From Clostridia bacterium (lineage in GTDB: Bacteria > Bacillota > Clostridia > Oscillospirales > Acutalibacteraceae): DNA of 64,000 nucleotides. The stretch spans positions 1 through 64,000 of the forward strand of contig JAFWYP010000021.1 of assembly GCA_017517665.1 (NCBI GenBank), in the 5' to 3' direction. Under the pieces are notes generated by a model, which had not been told where the DNA came from, searched no databases, and saw only the letters and a list, made by a program, of their open reading frames with translations. Below, piece after piece: positions 1 through 8,852 of this stretch; positions within the stretch are counted from its first letter, which is position 1; the number at the start of each line of letters is the position of its first letter. The translations under genes were made by a program, and so were the position numbers.

Positions 1-123
1 AAGCTGCACCATACCGCCGGGAACAGCAGCTCCCGGATATGTTTTACCGCCGCCGTGATAACTTTCTGCCTGACCGTCCGCAACGGTACCAATCATTGTA
101 TCAACATATTTTACCTTACTCAT
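1..123 (-). CDS. GH92 alpha-1,2-mannosidase-like glycosidase (N-terminal 41 residues only, cut by window edge)
   Basis: The frame opens with ATG at 123 behind an AGGTGAT ribosome binding site and runs off the left edge. The visible 41 residues include VDTMIGT, then GGGKTYPGAAVPGGMVQL, which matches the very conserved N-terminus of GH92 enzymes (V-x-x-x-IGT ... TYPGA-VP-GMVQL). GH92 enzymes are calcium-dependent exo-alpha-mannosidases that trim N-glycans. No signal peptide precedes the motif, so the enzyme is probably cytoplasmic. It lies 33 bases downstream of the GH95 fucosidase on the same strand and is probably co-transcribed with it. The specific linkage cannot be told from this fragment. 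Confidence 0.8.
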   Translation of the reverse strand, partial: MSKVKYVDTMIGTVADGQAESYHGGGKTYPGAAVPGGMVQL

Positions 124-156
124 AAAATCACCTATCAAAATTCTTTTCTGACTTGG

Positions 157-2493
157 TCATATACAGTTGCTGAGTTCTATAGTTTCTCCTGCTGAAAGTT
201 CTGTTTTCAGGCAGCTATCTTCAATAATATAGGGCTTATTTGCTTTGAGGTTTTTCGTTTTATCGTTTAATCTAATTCTTAATGTGCAATCGTTTTCTGC
301 AGTTACTGCTGCATTTTTAAGAACCGAATTTTCCCAAGAAATGTCAAATGTCAAATTTCCTCTTGCCCTGATACCCTTGACCGAACCCTTGTTCCATTCA
401 TTCGGCAATGCAGGTAAAAGCTCTGTAATTCTGCTATCGGGAGAGCCGAGGTGGCTTTGAAGAAGCATCTCCGTAATAGCCGCAATACCGCCGAAATTAC
501 CGTCAATCTGGAACGGGGGATGAATATCAAAAAGGTTATTTGCAGTACATTTTTCAAGTAAATATTTAAGGTGCTTGAGCGCATTTTCGCCGTCTTTGAG
601 GCGGGTGTAGAAGCAAATTGTCCATGCTCCTGACCAACCTGTTGAACCGCCACCGTTTTCAATACGGCGAGCAATGGTTCTTTTTGCCGCCTCATAGATT
701 TCGGGGTTGCTTTCATTAATCTGGTCACCGGGGAAAAGTCCGAAAAGGTGAGAAATGTGGCGGTGTCCCGGATCGGTTTCCTCATAGTCCCGAATCCATT
801 CGCGTATTGTTCCGTAACGCTCGCTTATTTCCATTGGGGGAAGCTTTTCCAGAACCTCAAAAAGAGTTTTGGAAAATTCTTCATCTTTGTTAAGAACCTT
901 GCAAGCGTGACCGGTACGGGTGAAAAGAGCATAAATAATCTGGAAATCTATTGTTGCACCCTCGGTAAACATACTTTCCTGCTTTTCACCGTTAGTGTCA
1001 ATATAATAAAATTCATTTTCGGGAGAGTTGGAGGGAGAAGTGATAAGCTGACCCTTCTCGTTCTCTGTCAGATAATCCTGAACGAACTCACAGGCTCCTT
1101 TTAAAATCGGATAAATCTCTTCAAGATATTCTGTACTGTTTGTATATTCATAATGTTCCCAGAGATTGAGGCAAAGCCAGGGCCCTGCCATCGGGAAGAA
1201 TCCGCAGTCAACGCTGTCGTGAACACCCGTTCTTCCGAATGCATCGGTAGTGTGGTTAATAACCCAGCCTCTTGCGCCGAAAAGTTCCTTTGCGGTTTCG
1301 GAACCGAAAGAGCTGACCATTTTCATAAAATGGATGAAAGGTGCAGAAGTTTCGGAAAGATTTGCACTTTCGCTTGGCCAGTAATTCATCTGAAGATTTA
1401 TGTTGGTGTGGAAATCGCTTCCCCAGGGGGGATTGAAATCGTGGCACCAGATACCTTGAAGGTTAGCGGGAAGTCTGGCATTTTTGCCTGAGCTTTCAAT
1501 TAAAAGATATCTGCTGAAATTATAGTAAAGGGCAAACAAATCGGGATCGTATTCATCCCATCTGAGTTCTTTAAGCCTTTGGTTTGTGGTTAATTTACTG
1601 AATTCGGTTTCTTCCAATTCCAACTGAACATTACCGAACCATTTTTGGTGGGTTGAAATGTGTGTTTCTTTAATCTTTTCGTAATCTGCATTTATAAGGC
1701 TTTCGATTGTTTTATTCAACTTGCTTTTGAAATCAACGGTTTCGTCAATATCATATTTGTTAACGTTATAATTTGTTTCAAAAGCAGCATAAACAATAAC
1801 ATAGGTCGCATCAATAACGGTTATTGTGCTGTGGTCGGCAGTCAATTCACCGTCGGTTTTTATGCGGAGTTTTGCGCCGAATGACATACCTTCGCCGCCT
1901 TCACCATAGTAGTGATGGGTGTTGTATGTAATTCTGCCGTTCATAATAATTGTGTCGGGATTTACACAGGAACTGTAGGCATCCTGCTTTCTTTTAATGC
2001 TCACATTGCATGAAAAAGGTTTTTCATCAGTTTCAACCTTATAAACAAATCCGTCAAAATCCTCGCTGATAAAGCATTCACTTTTAAAGTTTATTTTGCT
2101 TTTGGTCCAGAAAACACGGGCAACAGCTTCACTTAATTCCAATTCCTTGCGGTAATTTGTGTAGGGGGATTTATCGAGGAAATCAATGAAAATTTCTCCA
2201 AAGCTTTCATAGGAACGGACAACGGGCGGGTCAGATAAGAATGTTTCACGGGCAAGCTGAGCCGCTTCTTTAAGCTTTTCTTCGCTGACAAGGCGACGGA
2301 TTTTCTTGAGGGCTTCGGGCGAAGCGTGATACTTCTCCTGAATCTGCCTGCCGCACCAGAGGGATTCTTCGTTTATTTCAATCTGTTCACAATGGGGGTT
2401 ACCGTATTGCATGGCGCCGATTCTGCCGTTACCCAAAGGCAACGCCCACATCCAATCGTTTACAAATTCATCATACCAGAGTTTTGTTGACAT
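157..2493 (-). CDS. GH95 alpha-L-fucosidase
   Basis: A 778-residue GH95 glycosidase that hydrolyses terminal alpha-L-fucose by inversion. The N-terminus (WMWALPLGNGRIGAM, INEESLW) is the typical GH95 N-terminal domain. In the (alpha/alpha)6 barrel I see RLPANLQGIW, NINLQMNYW (the two Asn that activate water), SPENEF (catalytic acid Glu) and DGNFGG (Asp), so all known catalytic residues are present. I chose ATG at 2493 over an in-frame GTG at 2502; neither has a strong ribosome binding site. There is no signal peptide, so it likely works on imported oligosaccharides. It has its own promoter (2526-2554) behind a terminator and precedes a GH92 gene. Other GH95 specificities, such as alpha-L-galactosidase, cannot be excluded. 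Confidence 0.92.
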   Translation of the reverse strand: MSTKLWYDEFVNDWMWALPLGNGRIGAMQYGNPHCEQIEINEESLWCGRQIQEKYHASPEALKKIRRLVSEEKLKEAAQLARETFLSDPPVVRSYESFGEIFIDFLDKSPYTNYRKELELSEAVARVFWTKSKINFKSECFISEDFDGFVYKVETDEKPFSCNVSIKRKQDAYSSCVNPDTIIMNGRITYNTHHYYGEGGEGMSFGAKLRIKTDGELTADHSTITVIDATYVIVYAAFETNYNVNKYDIDETVDFKSKLNKTIESLINADYEKIKETHISTHQKWFGNVQLELEETEFSKLTTNQRLKELRWDEYDPDLFALYYNFSRYLLIESSGKNARLPANLQGIWCHDFNPPWGSDFHTNINLQMNYWPSESANLSETSAPFIHFMKMVSSFGSETAKELFGARGWVINHTTDAFGRTGVHDSVDCGFFPMAGPWLCLNLWEHYEYTNSTEYLEEIYPILKGACEFVQDYLTENEKGQLITSPSNSPENEFYYIDTNGEKQESMFTEGATIDFQIIYALFTRTGHACKVLNKDEEFSKTLFEVLEKLPPMEISERYGTIREWIRDYEETDPGHRHISHLFGLFPGDQINESNPEIYEAAKRTIARRIENGGGSTGWSGAWTICFYTRLKDGENALKHLKYLLEKCTANNLFDIHPPFQIDGNFGGIAAITEMLLQSHLGSPDSRITELLPALPNEWNKGSVKGIRARGNLTFDISWENSVLKNAAVTAENDCTLRIRLNDKTKNLKANKPYIIEDSCLKTELSAGETIELSNCI

Positions 2494-2525
2494 GTTTTTC
2501 ACAACCCATAAGACATTTTTGATAT

Positions 2526-2554
2526 ATTATACCATTTAAATAAAGGCGTTTCAA
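2526..2554 (-). promoter_or_regulatory. SigA-type promoter of the GH95-GH92 unit
   Basis: On the minus strand TTGAAA and TATAAT are separated by exactly 17 bases (-35 at 2549-2554, -10 at 2526-2531). It sits between the terminator of the upstream oxidoreductase gene and the fucosidase start. Confidence 0.7.
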
Positions 2555-2564
2555 TATTATTGCA

Positions 2565-2601
2565 ATAAAAAACAACTCCCGGAAAAATTCTGAGAGTTGT
2601 T
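2565..2601 (-). terminator. Rho-independent terminator after the Gfo/Idh gene
   Basis: The minus strand reads AACAACTC, a 15-base loop, GAGTTGTT and then a run of T. It lies just past the stop codon of the oxidoreductase gene and separates it from the fucosidase promoter. Confidence 0.7.
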
Positions 2602-2637
2602 CAAGTGAATGATTATTTAGTTTTCAGAAAAAAGAAA

Positions 2638-3831
2638 TCAGATGTCATATTTATCTGCATCATATTTTGTGCAGGGATAGTTTGCAACGCCGTTTTCATC
2701 GGGGAAAGGTGAAAGGTTATCGTTTTCATACAGTTTTCTTTCTTCTTCGTTGGAGAAATCGGGAATCTTATATTCAGCGCCATTGTGAAGGCTGCTTCTC
2801 CAGCCGAGGATAGCTACCGCACTCATTGCGCAGGATCTGTAAGCGTTGAAATAAGGCTGTCTGCCTTCAATAATGCAGCTGAGGAATTCGTGAGCTACAT
2901 AATAGTCACCGCCCGAATGACCGCACTGCCTTGCCTTATCCTTATCAAAGGGATAGCCGACGGTTGAAACCTTTTCTTTTTCGACGCCCTCGGGGATTTC
3001 CCAATCATTATAAACAAGGCGGATTTTACCCTCATCACCTCTGACGGTTTCTGCACTGCCCTTTGCACAGGCAAAACGGTACCAGTTGCCGTGACCGCCG
3101 AATTTTGCCCAGCCTGTTATTCTTGCAACCGCGCCTCTGCTCATTGTGCAGAGCATGATTGAAGCAACGTCTTTAATGGGCTCGCCCTCACACTCCTGAC
3201 GCATACCGTCGGTGTAAATGCTTCTTGCGTTAACGGAAACGGGAATATCATTTGTAACTCTCATAAGGGGTGCAAATGAATGGCTCAGATAGAATCCCGA
3301 AGGCATAAGAGCACGCCAGTGAGTGGTGGTCGGAGTGTAATGAACATACTCTTCGTGGCTCATGGGATGAACATATTCGCCCTCGCAGTAAAGAGCTTCA
3401 CCGAGTGAACCGCCCTGATAAATTTCCGTAAGCTTGCTGATAACTGCAAAATAAGCGTAGTTTTCCGCAAGCATATAGATTGCACCGCTTTTTTCTGATG
3501 CACGGCAGATAGCAACGCATTCTGCCATTGTTACTGCGGGCATTGTTTCGCTGAGTACGTGAATACCTTTTTCAAGAGCGATAACCGCATATTTTGCGTG
3601 CTGATGGAAGAAGTTGGTAAGAACAACAGCATCCATACCGCTGTTGATGAATTCATCGAAGTCTGTATAGAATTTGGTTTCTTCGCAGCAATATTTCTTG
3701 ATGTTTTCATAAGTTGATTCATCATAATCACAAACTGCGCTGATATACGCTTTATCGGTGAGAGTAAGACCCTGTGAAATGCCGCAGCCTCTTCTCGCAC
3801 CGAAAACGCCGATTTTAAGTTTTTTATCCAT
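2638..3831 (-). CDS. Gfo/Idh/MocA family oxidoreductase-like protein with altered active site
   Basis: A 397-residue protein with an N-terminal Rossmann fold (KLKIGVFGARRG, then VCDYDE) and a C-terminal alpha/beta domain, as in NAD(P)-dependent sugar dehydrogenases of the Gfo/Idh/MocA family and in GH109 enzymes. The start is ATG at 3831, nine bases after GGAGG; an in-frame TTG at 3837 is too close to that site. The usual catalytic E-K-P motif is replaced here by SETMPA, so the normal catalytic Lys is missing. It may act as a non-redox or NAD-recycling enzyme on sugars, or have an unknown role. It has its own promoter and terminator but lies among glycosidase genes on the same strand. The family call is firm; the substrate is unknown. 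Confidence 0.8.
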   Translation of the reverse strand: MDKKLKIGVFGARRGCGISQGLTLTDKAYISAVCDYDESTYENIKKYCCEETKFYTDFDEFINSGMDAVVLTNFFHQHAKYAVIALEKGIHVLSETMPAVTMAECVAICRASEKSGAIYMLAENYAYFAVISKLTEIYQGGSLGEALYCEGEYVHPMSHEEYVHYTPTTTHWRALMPSGFYLSHSFAPLMRVTNDIPVSVNARSIYTDGMRQECEGEPIKDVASIMLCTMSRGAVARITGWAKFGGHGNWYRFACAKGSAETVRGDEGKIRLVYNDWEIPEGVEKEKVSTVGYPFDKDKARQCGHSGGDYYVAHEFLSCIIEGRQPYFNAYRSCAMSAVAILGWRSSLHNGAEYKIPDFSNEEERKLYENDNLSPFPDENGVANYPCTKYDADKYDI

Positions 3832-3864
3832 AACCAATAACCTCCGTTATCATATAATAATCAA

Positions 3865-3893
3865 ATTCTATCACTTTTTAAACTTTAATACAA
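3865..3893 (-). promoter_or_regulatory. Probable promoter of the Gfo/Idh gene
   Basis: TTGTAT and TAGAAT are spaced by 17 bases on the minus strand (-35 at 3888-3893, -10 at 3865-3870). A second possible pair using TATTAT lies a little downstream. A perfect 13-base palindrome CTGAAACATTCAG at 3935-3947 lies upstream and could be an operator. Confidence 0.5.
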
Positions 3894-3974
3894 TATTAAA
3901 TACGAAAAATAACACTTAAAGTTTGCCTGAGTGTCTGAAACATTCAGTTCATCAAATTGGTATTTATTTTACTG

Positions 3975-4643
3975 TTACCAAACGAATGGAATCAATCGGT
4001 ATTTGACTTTTTGCTTATACTTATGATAGCCGTCGAGTTCTTTTTCGAGAAAGTCTTCTTCGCTTTTAATTCTTTTTGCAATAATAATGGGATATACAAG
4101 AAAAATTAAAAATGAATACATTGACCCCAACACAAGCGGCATTGATAAAAATAAAAGTAATGTTACACTATACATCGGGTGTCTGACGATACCGTATAAA
4201 CCTGTATCAACAACTTTTTGATTCTCTTGCACTTCAACGGTACGGCTAAGATATGTATTTTCTCTGAGTACTTCTGCATAAAGGATGTATGCCACAAGAA
4301 AAATCGTCGCAGCGCTGATTACAACGCCTCTTGGCAGTGTGAACCACTCAAAACGGAAATCCAAACCCGCAACAATGAAACCTGCCAGGAACATAAGACC
4401 GCTCAATTTTATAACGGTACTTTGTTCCCGTTGCTTTTCTTTTGCATTCAGTCTGCTTTTTAACAGGTTGGGATTTTTGAACATCATCACAATTCCTGCA
4501 AAAAACATTGGTACAAATAAAATCGCCATAAATAACCAACCATTAAAGAATGAAAAAGTACCTGCAGGTACAAATATCAATAGCCCAATCAAAATAAAAC
4601 CAAATATAAATTTAGTTATTGCTTGAATAAATAACTTTAACAT
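3975..4643 (-). CDS. Isoprenylcysteine carboxyl methyltransferase (ICMT)-like membrane protein
   Basis: A 222-residue integral membrane protein with about five hydrophobic segments. The C-terminal part carries the ICMT/phospholipid methyltransferase pattern GLYGIVRHPMY, followed by EE..L....Y..Y...V.YRLIP, which binds S-adenosylmethionine in this superfamily. Bacterial members are mostly uncharacterised and may methylate small molecules or lipids at the membrane. The start is ATG at 4643, just after GGTGAT; an in-frame GTG lies at 4652. It sits between carbohydrate genes on the same strand, about 50 bases from the next gene, but nothing ties it functionally to sugars. The family is clear; the substrate is not. 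Confidence 0.8.
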   Translation of the reverse strand: MLKLFIQAITKFIFGFILIGLLIFVPAGTFSFFNGWLFMAILFVPMFFAGIVMMFKNPNLLKSRLNAKEKQREQSTVIKLSGLMFLAGFIVAGLDFRFEWFTLPRGVVISAATIFLVAYILYAEVLRENTYLSRTVEVQENQKVVDTGLYGIVRHPMYSVTLLLFLSMPLVLGSMYSFLIFLVYPIIIAKRIKSEEDFLEKELDGYHKYKQKVKYRLIPFVW

Positions 4644-4696
4644 ATTTATCACCGCTGATTAATTTAATGAATAGATTATATCACACGAAATCACAA

Positions 4697-6337
4697 TCAT
4701 TTGAATTTTGCCAAAAACCAAGCTCCCGGTTGTAATTCAATATGATATGTGCCGTTTTCAAAGTGAATATCTTTTGCACCTTCAAGAATATTCAGCTTTT
4801 GTCCGTTTTTCAGCCTGACGGCAGCTTTCTGTGTGCCCTGGGGTAAAATGTATTCGCCTTTTTCAACGCTGCGTTCAATACCGCTGTTGTTGAACATAAC
4901 AAGCAGCCAGCCGTCTGCGGTTTTGTTCACAAACCAATGCACACCGCCGCTTACCTCACACGGAAGCAGATTTTTCAGTATTTCGGGTGCTTCTTCAACC
5001 GATATACAGCGGTGATTTCTGCTGAATCCGGGGTTACCCGTCAAATCAACAAAGAATTCATAATCTTCATACAAGTTTATATAATCCTCGTGAATAACAT
5101 CAATGCAGTCGGGAATATCGCTGTTGACTATGTTTGCCGTTTCACAGCCAATCATATCTGACGGATTTGAAAGCAAGTATTTAAGAGCCTTGCGTACGTT
5201 TTTCATTGTTTTGGCGGCACTTCCGAAAAGCGGATATCCGAAAACAGTCTGATTATTACCGTCATCAAGCCCTGCTATTCCGAATAAATCTTTCGGCAGA
5301 ACAACCGCAAGGGGAGTGTAGGGTGTACCGATTTTCTCTTCAGGATATTTTTTGATAATGTTGAGAAAATCAAGTTTGATTTTTCCGTAAGGTGTCAGTT
5401 CAAAATCCTTCCAATCGTAGAAGGTGTTGCACATTCCCCATTCTTCGCTTATGAAATCCGCACCTGCAAAATAGCCGTAAAGCTGTATACGCTTCTGAAG
5501 TGAGCGTGAGCTTCCGCCGTTGCAGCCCTTTGTTTCATAAGCAAGATCACCAAGACCTTTGATTCCCCATTCATTTTCATCCTCTTTGTGATAGCAGCAG
5601 GTGCTGAAAGGATTTCCGCCCCACGGCTCGTAGTAAATTCCGAAAGAAACATTTTTGGTTCTTGCCATACCTCTCGCGTATGCAATCTGTATGCGTGTAT
5701 CGGGTGTCTGTGCTCCGATTTCAGGCATAAAATGCTTTACTCCGCAGTTTATTTCGGTTTGATATGCCAATCCGTAGCTGTCGCAGGGGATAAGCTGACC
5801 CGAGCAGAGTTCATATCTGTTTCTGAAAAGCGTCTCAGCGAAATTTATGAATTCATCGGCTGTTTGCGGATTACCGCACAGAGCATATTCTTTTGCGCTT
5901 TGTGCCTCAAGCCACAGATAATTCATCGGATATTTGCTCATAACGGATTTTGTAATGTTTTCTTCCGTCCACGGCAAATCGCCGATACATTCGCTGATTC
6001 TCCGCAAATCGCTTGCAAGGTTGTTCATCCATTCATGCATCTGAAAACCGATGAATTTATCGCCGAGGATTTCACGGTAGTAATCAACGAGCCGCCAATC
6101 AAATTTGTAATCTTCAAAAACAACACCGCCCTGCAAACGGTCAATATACATCGGCAGTCGGTTTTCAAGCATCATATTGTAAAATGACGAACCTTTTGCT
6201 GCAAGATTGTTGAATTTCAGTTCTTCGGGCAGAGTTGCGGTCTGCATAAAACGCACGCCTGCGTGCTCATCAATAAGTCCGCATTCTTTCTGTGCTTCCC
6301 ACGTTTGCGGATGATAGCAATGAAAATAAGTAAACAT
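4697..6337 (-). CDS. Unassigned glycoside hydrolase-like protein (TIM-barrel type plus C-terminal beta-sandwich)
   Basis: A 546-residue cytoplasmic protein that I cannot place in a named GH family. Its aromatic, acid-rich character (EPWGGNPF and ISEEWGMC, each with a Glu where barrel glycosidases keep catalytic acids, plus FIGFQMHEWM) and its all-beta tail from about residue 460 to 546 (WFVNKTADGWLLVMFNNSG, ending PGAWFLAKF) resemble retaining TIM-barrel glycosidases with a C-terminal sandwich domain. ATG at 6337 follows GGAGG at good spacing. The gene starts 12 bases after the stop of the upstream beta-propeller gene, so the two are co-transcribed and may act on the same glycan. Catalytic residues and fold are my inference. 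Confidence 0.5.
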   Translation of the reverse strand: MFTYFHCYHPQTWEAQKECGLIDEHAGVRFMQTATLPEELKFNNLAAKGSSFYNMMLENRLPMYIDRLQGGVVFEDYKFDWRLVDYYREILGDKFIGFQMHEWMNNLASDLRRISECIGDLPWTEENITKSVMSKYPMNYLWLEAQSAKEYALCGNPQTADEFINFAETLFRNRYELCSGQLIPCDSYGLAYQTEINCGVKHFMPEIGAQTPDTRIQIAYARGMARTKNVSFGIYYEPWGGNPFSTCCYHKEDENEWGIKGLGDLAYETKGCNGGSSRSLQKRIQLYGYFAGADFISEEWGMCNTFYDWKDFELTPYGKIKLDFLNIIKKYPEEKIGTPYTPLAVVLPKDLFGIAGLDDGNNQTVFGYPLFGSAAKTMKNVRKALKYLLSNPSDMIGCETANIVNSDIPDCIDVIHEDYINLYEDYEFFVDLTGNPGFSRNHRCISVEEAPEILKNLLPCEVSGGVHWFVNKTADGWLLVMFNNSGIERSVEKGEYILPQGTQKAAVRLKNGQKLNILEGAKDIHFENGTYHIELQPGAWFLAKFK

Positions 6338-6349
6338 AAAGCCTCCGTA

Positions 6350-7270
6350 TCAGCGGAAATTTGATTCAAGAAAATCCGCAACACAACCCTCGTATTCTGC
6401 TTCGGCAAGATAATAGAATCCAAGCTGATTTCCTGCATTGTATGTAAAAAGTGTTTTGCCGTTCCAATCGCACATATCAATATCGGAGTTGCTGCTGATA
6501 AATCCTGTGCGGATTTGCTCTTTTAATTCATCGCTCAAATCAAAGGCATAAGGCGAGATTATTCTGTCATCATCCGACGGCATAAACAAAGGGTTGTAAT
6601 ATCCCGAATACCAGTCCTTGAAGTTCTTTGTGCGGTAAATATAATTTGTGTATCTTGCTGCAGGCAATTCCTCAACTGCAATAACATAATACCATCCGTT
6701 GCTGTATCGCATCCACGGTCCGCCAACATAGCGGTCTTTGCCGAAGATGCATTCATCGGGCATAAAAGTCCAGTTCACCATATCGGGAGATGCTGCAAAG
6801 GTGTAGCTGAACGGGTGCGGACCGAATTCGAGGAGCAGGACATAGCCGTTTTCGCCCTTTGTCAGAGAAGAATTGAAAAACTGCCATCCGTCACGGGAAA
6901 TAAGAGGACGGCAAGTCCAATTTTCAAGGTCTTTGCTTTCATAAAGCATTATTGTATCTCCGCACAGCTTGCCGTTTTCACTTTTTGTACCGAGAACATA
7001 TGCCGTACCGTTTTTCTGATAAAATGAGAAATAATAACAGCCTTCACCAAACCGTGAAATGATTTTTCCCGTTTCTCTGTCACGGATTACGGCAGATGTT
7101 TTGTAATTGGAATCAATGCCGTTTGTTGCATCGTCAAGCTCGAGTCTCATCAGTCGGTTGTTCCACACAAAAGGAGTGCTTTCGCCGTTAGGGCTGACAG
7201 CACCGAGCTTTTTTATCTTCGGAAATCCGCCGGTCATTTTTGTTGTTGAATCGTAATGTACTTCACTCAT
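6350..7270 (-). CDS. Putative five-bladed beta-propeller glycosidase (GH43/GH117-like)
   Basis: A 306-residue protein without signal peptide. Repeats of the type ESKDLENWT, ASPDMVNWTF and RTKNFKDWY mark successive propeller blades, as in GH43, GH117, GH130 and related five-bladed propeller enzymes. I could not assign the catalytic triad confidently, so the family is open. ATG at 7270 follows AGGAATGA. It is the first gene of a minus-strand operon behind a promoter at 7305-7333, with the unassigned TIM-barrel gene 12 bases downstream. It is divergent from an MFS transporter gene, which suggests joint control of uptake and cleavage. Confidence 0.55.
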   Translation of the reverse strand: MSEVHYDSTTKMTGGFPKIKKLGAVSPNGESTPFVWNNRLMRLELDDATNGIDSNYKTSAVIRDRETGKIISRFGEGCYYFSFYQKNGTAYVLGTKSENGKLCGDTIMLYESKDLENWTCRPLISRDGWQFFNSSLTKGENGYVLLLEFGPHPFSYTFAASPDMVNWTFMPDECIFGKDRYVGGPWMRYSNGWYYVIAVEELPAARYTNYIYRTKNFKDWYSGYYNPLFMPSDDDRIISPYAFDLSDELKEQIRTGFISSNSDIDMCDWNGKTLFTYNAGNQLGFYYLAEAEYEGCVADFLESNFR

Positions 7271-7304
7271 AATATCATTCCTGCAAATTCTTATTCATTA
7301 AAAC

Positions 7305-7333
7305 ATAATATCACAAAAAATATATTTATTCAA
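7305..7333 (-). promoter_or_regulatory. Promoter of the beta-propeller/TIM-barrel glycosidase operon
   Basis: On the minus strand TTGAAT and TATTAT are separated by 17 bases (-35 at 7328-7333, -10 at 7305-7310), about 35 bases upstream of the start codon. Confidence 0.65.
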
Positions 7334-7351
7334 CTGTACCGACTTCGATAT

Positions 7352-7376
7352 GGTTATAACCACAAACTAAGTTTGT
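7352..7376. promoter_or_regulatory. Adjacent palindromes between divergent promoters (putative operator)
   Basis: GGTTATAACC (7352-7361) is directly followed by ACAAACTAAGTTTGT (7362-7376), a 15-base inverted repeat. They lie just upstream of both -35 boxes of the divergent pair, a typical place for a sugar-responsive regulator. No regulator gene is adjacent, so the binding protein is unknown. Confidence 0.5.
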
Positions 7377-7386
7377 AAAATGCTGT

Positions 7387-7415
7387 TTGACTTTGTTGGG
7401 ATATTTCAATATAAT
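7387..7415 (+). promoter_or_regulatory. Promoter of the MFS transporter-GH127 operon
   Basis: TTGACT (7387-7392) and TATAAT (7410-7415) are spaced by 17 bases, giving a 5' leader of about 33 bases. Confidence 0.75.
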
Positions 7416-7454
7416 ATTATCGAGTTCCGATTCTGATTTACGGAAGGCGATAAT

Positions 7455-8852
7455 GTGATTAAGGAAAAACTCAGCAAAAAGAATTGGTTTATAATCACCC
7501 TGTTCTGCTTCATGGGCGGCATAGCCTGGAATACCGAGAACATGTATTTCAACACGTTTATTACCAACGAAATATATGCCGATGTGTCACAGGCTGCTAT
7601 TCTCGGTTCAATGGAAGCAACAACAGCGGTAGCCCGTATGGTTGCACTCTCTGCTGTTGCGGCGGTGCTTACCACATTTATAATGGGTGCATTGAGCGAT
7701 AAACTGAAAAACCGCAAGATGTTCATTTCGGTCGGTTATATTCTCTGGGGTATTGTTACGGCAATGTTCGGTTTTATCACAAAGGATAATGTTGCGAATC
7801 TTTTTAATCTTACCGATGAGGCTAAAATTCTTGGCACAACGGTATGGTTTGTTATCCTTATGGATATTGTGATGACCTTTATGGGCTCAACGAGTAACGA
7901 TGCGGCATTTCAGGCGTGGGTAACGGATATTACCGTTACGAAGCAAAGACCGATTGTTGAAACAGTTTTATCCGTTGTCGGTACAATATCTTCGTTTGCC
8001 GTGACCGGTGTCGGCAGCTTTGCGCAGGCAGGCACTATTACATATAAGCTTTTCTTCGGTGTGCTCGGTCTTATTGTTACTTTGTGCGGTGTGCTTGGTT
8101 TATTCCTCATCAAAGACCCTCCCCGCACTTTGCAAAGAGAAGATAATTCATCCTATTGGTCAAATCTTTTTTACGGCTTCAGACCTTCCGTAATAAAAGA
8201 AAATGCAAGACTTTATCTTTCCCTTGCATCATTCTGCTTTGCGATAATTGCATTTCAGGTTTTCTATCCCTATCTGCTTACATATGTTCAGTATGTAGTC
8301 ATACCCGATAACGGCGGTGTAGAGAATATTCTGAGAGCACCGGTTATAATAACCGCCGTTGTTGTTGCGGTTGTTCTTCTTGCCTGCATTGTGTTTATGC
8401 TTAAATTTTCAACAAGGAAAAAGGGACTCTGCCTTGTAACCGGTGTTGTTGTTCTGACATTCGGATTTTTTGCACTATCAACAAGCACAAGTATATATGT
8501 CATTCTTCTGAGTGTACTTCCCGTTGTTCTCGGAAATGCAATAGTTAATATTCTATTTGGCGCAACCATCAAGGATTTTATTCCCGAAGGCAAGGCAGGT
8601 CTTTTCCAAGGTATACGAATGATATTTGCCGTTCTTCTCCCTATGGTTATAGGCCCCGTTATCGGCGATAAGGCTTGTCAGTATGCCGCAAGAACAATTA
8701 TAAATGAAGTCGGTGCAGAAGTAATTGTACCCGCAAAGAATATGTTCCTGTGGGCAGGTGTTGTGTGCATATTTGCATTGATTCCCTTGTACTTCCTCGT
8801 CAGAAAGGGATTTGACACTAATAATGCCGATGTCGGTGAGGTAACAGTATGA
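7455..8852 (+). CDS. MFS/GPH-type sugar transporter
   Basis: A 465-residue integral membrane protein with about twelve hydrophobic helices. After the first helix pair there is GALSDKLKNRK, the loop 2-3 signature of the major facilitator superfamily (G-x-L-x-D-x-x-G-R-K/R). The length and layout resemble the GPH glycoside-cation symporters. GTG at 7455 is the start: AAGG lies seven bases upstream, and the ATG overlapping it is followed at once by a stop. The last four bases overlap the ATG of the GH127 gene (ATGA), so translation is coupled. The likely cargo is an arabinofuranose-containing oligosaccharide or glycoside, judging only from the neighbour. Confidence 0.85.
   Translation: MIKEKLSKKNWFIITLFCFMGGIAWNTENMYFNTFITNEIYADVSQAAILGSMEATTAVARMVALSAVAAVLTTFIMGALSDKLKNRKMFISVGYILWGIVTAMFGFITKDNVANLFNLTDEAKILGTTVWFVILMDIVMTFMGSTSNDAAFQAWVTDITVTKQRPIVETVLSVVGTISSFAVTGVGSFAQAGTITYKLFFGVLGLIVTLCGVLGLFLIKDPPRTLQREDNSSYWSNLFYGFRPSVIKENARLYLSLASFCFAIIAFQVFYPYLLTYVQYVVIPDNGGVENILRAPVIITAVVVAVVLLACIVFMLKFSTRKKGLCLVTGVVVLTFGFFALSTSTSIYVILLSVLPVVLGNAIVNILFGATIKDFIPEGKAGLFQGIRMIFAVLLPMVIGPVIGDKACQYAARTIINEVGAEVIVPAKNMFLWAGVVCIFALIPLYFLVRKGFDTNNADVGEVTV

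Noticed and set aside
5588..6187. 199-residue open frame on the plus strand
   Set aside because: It lies fully antisense inside the TIM-barrel glycosidase-like gene, has no recognisable motif and no ribosome binding site, and is a shadow of biased codon use.
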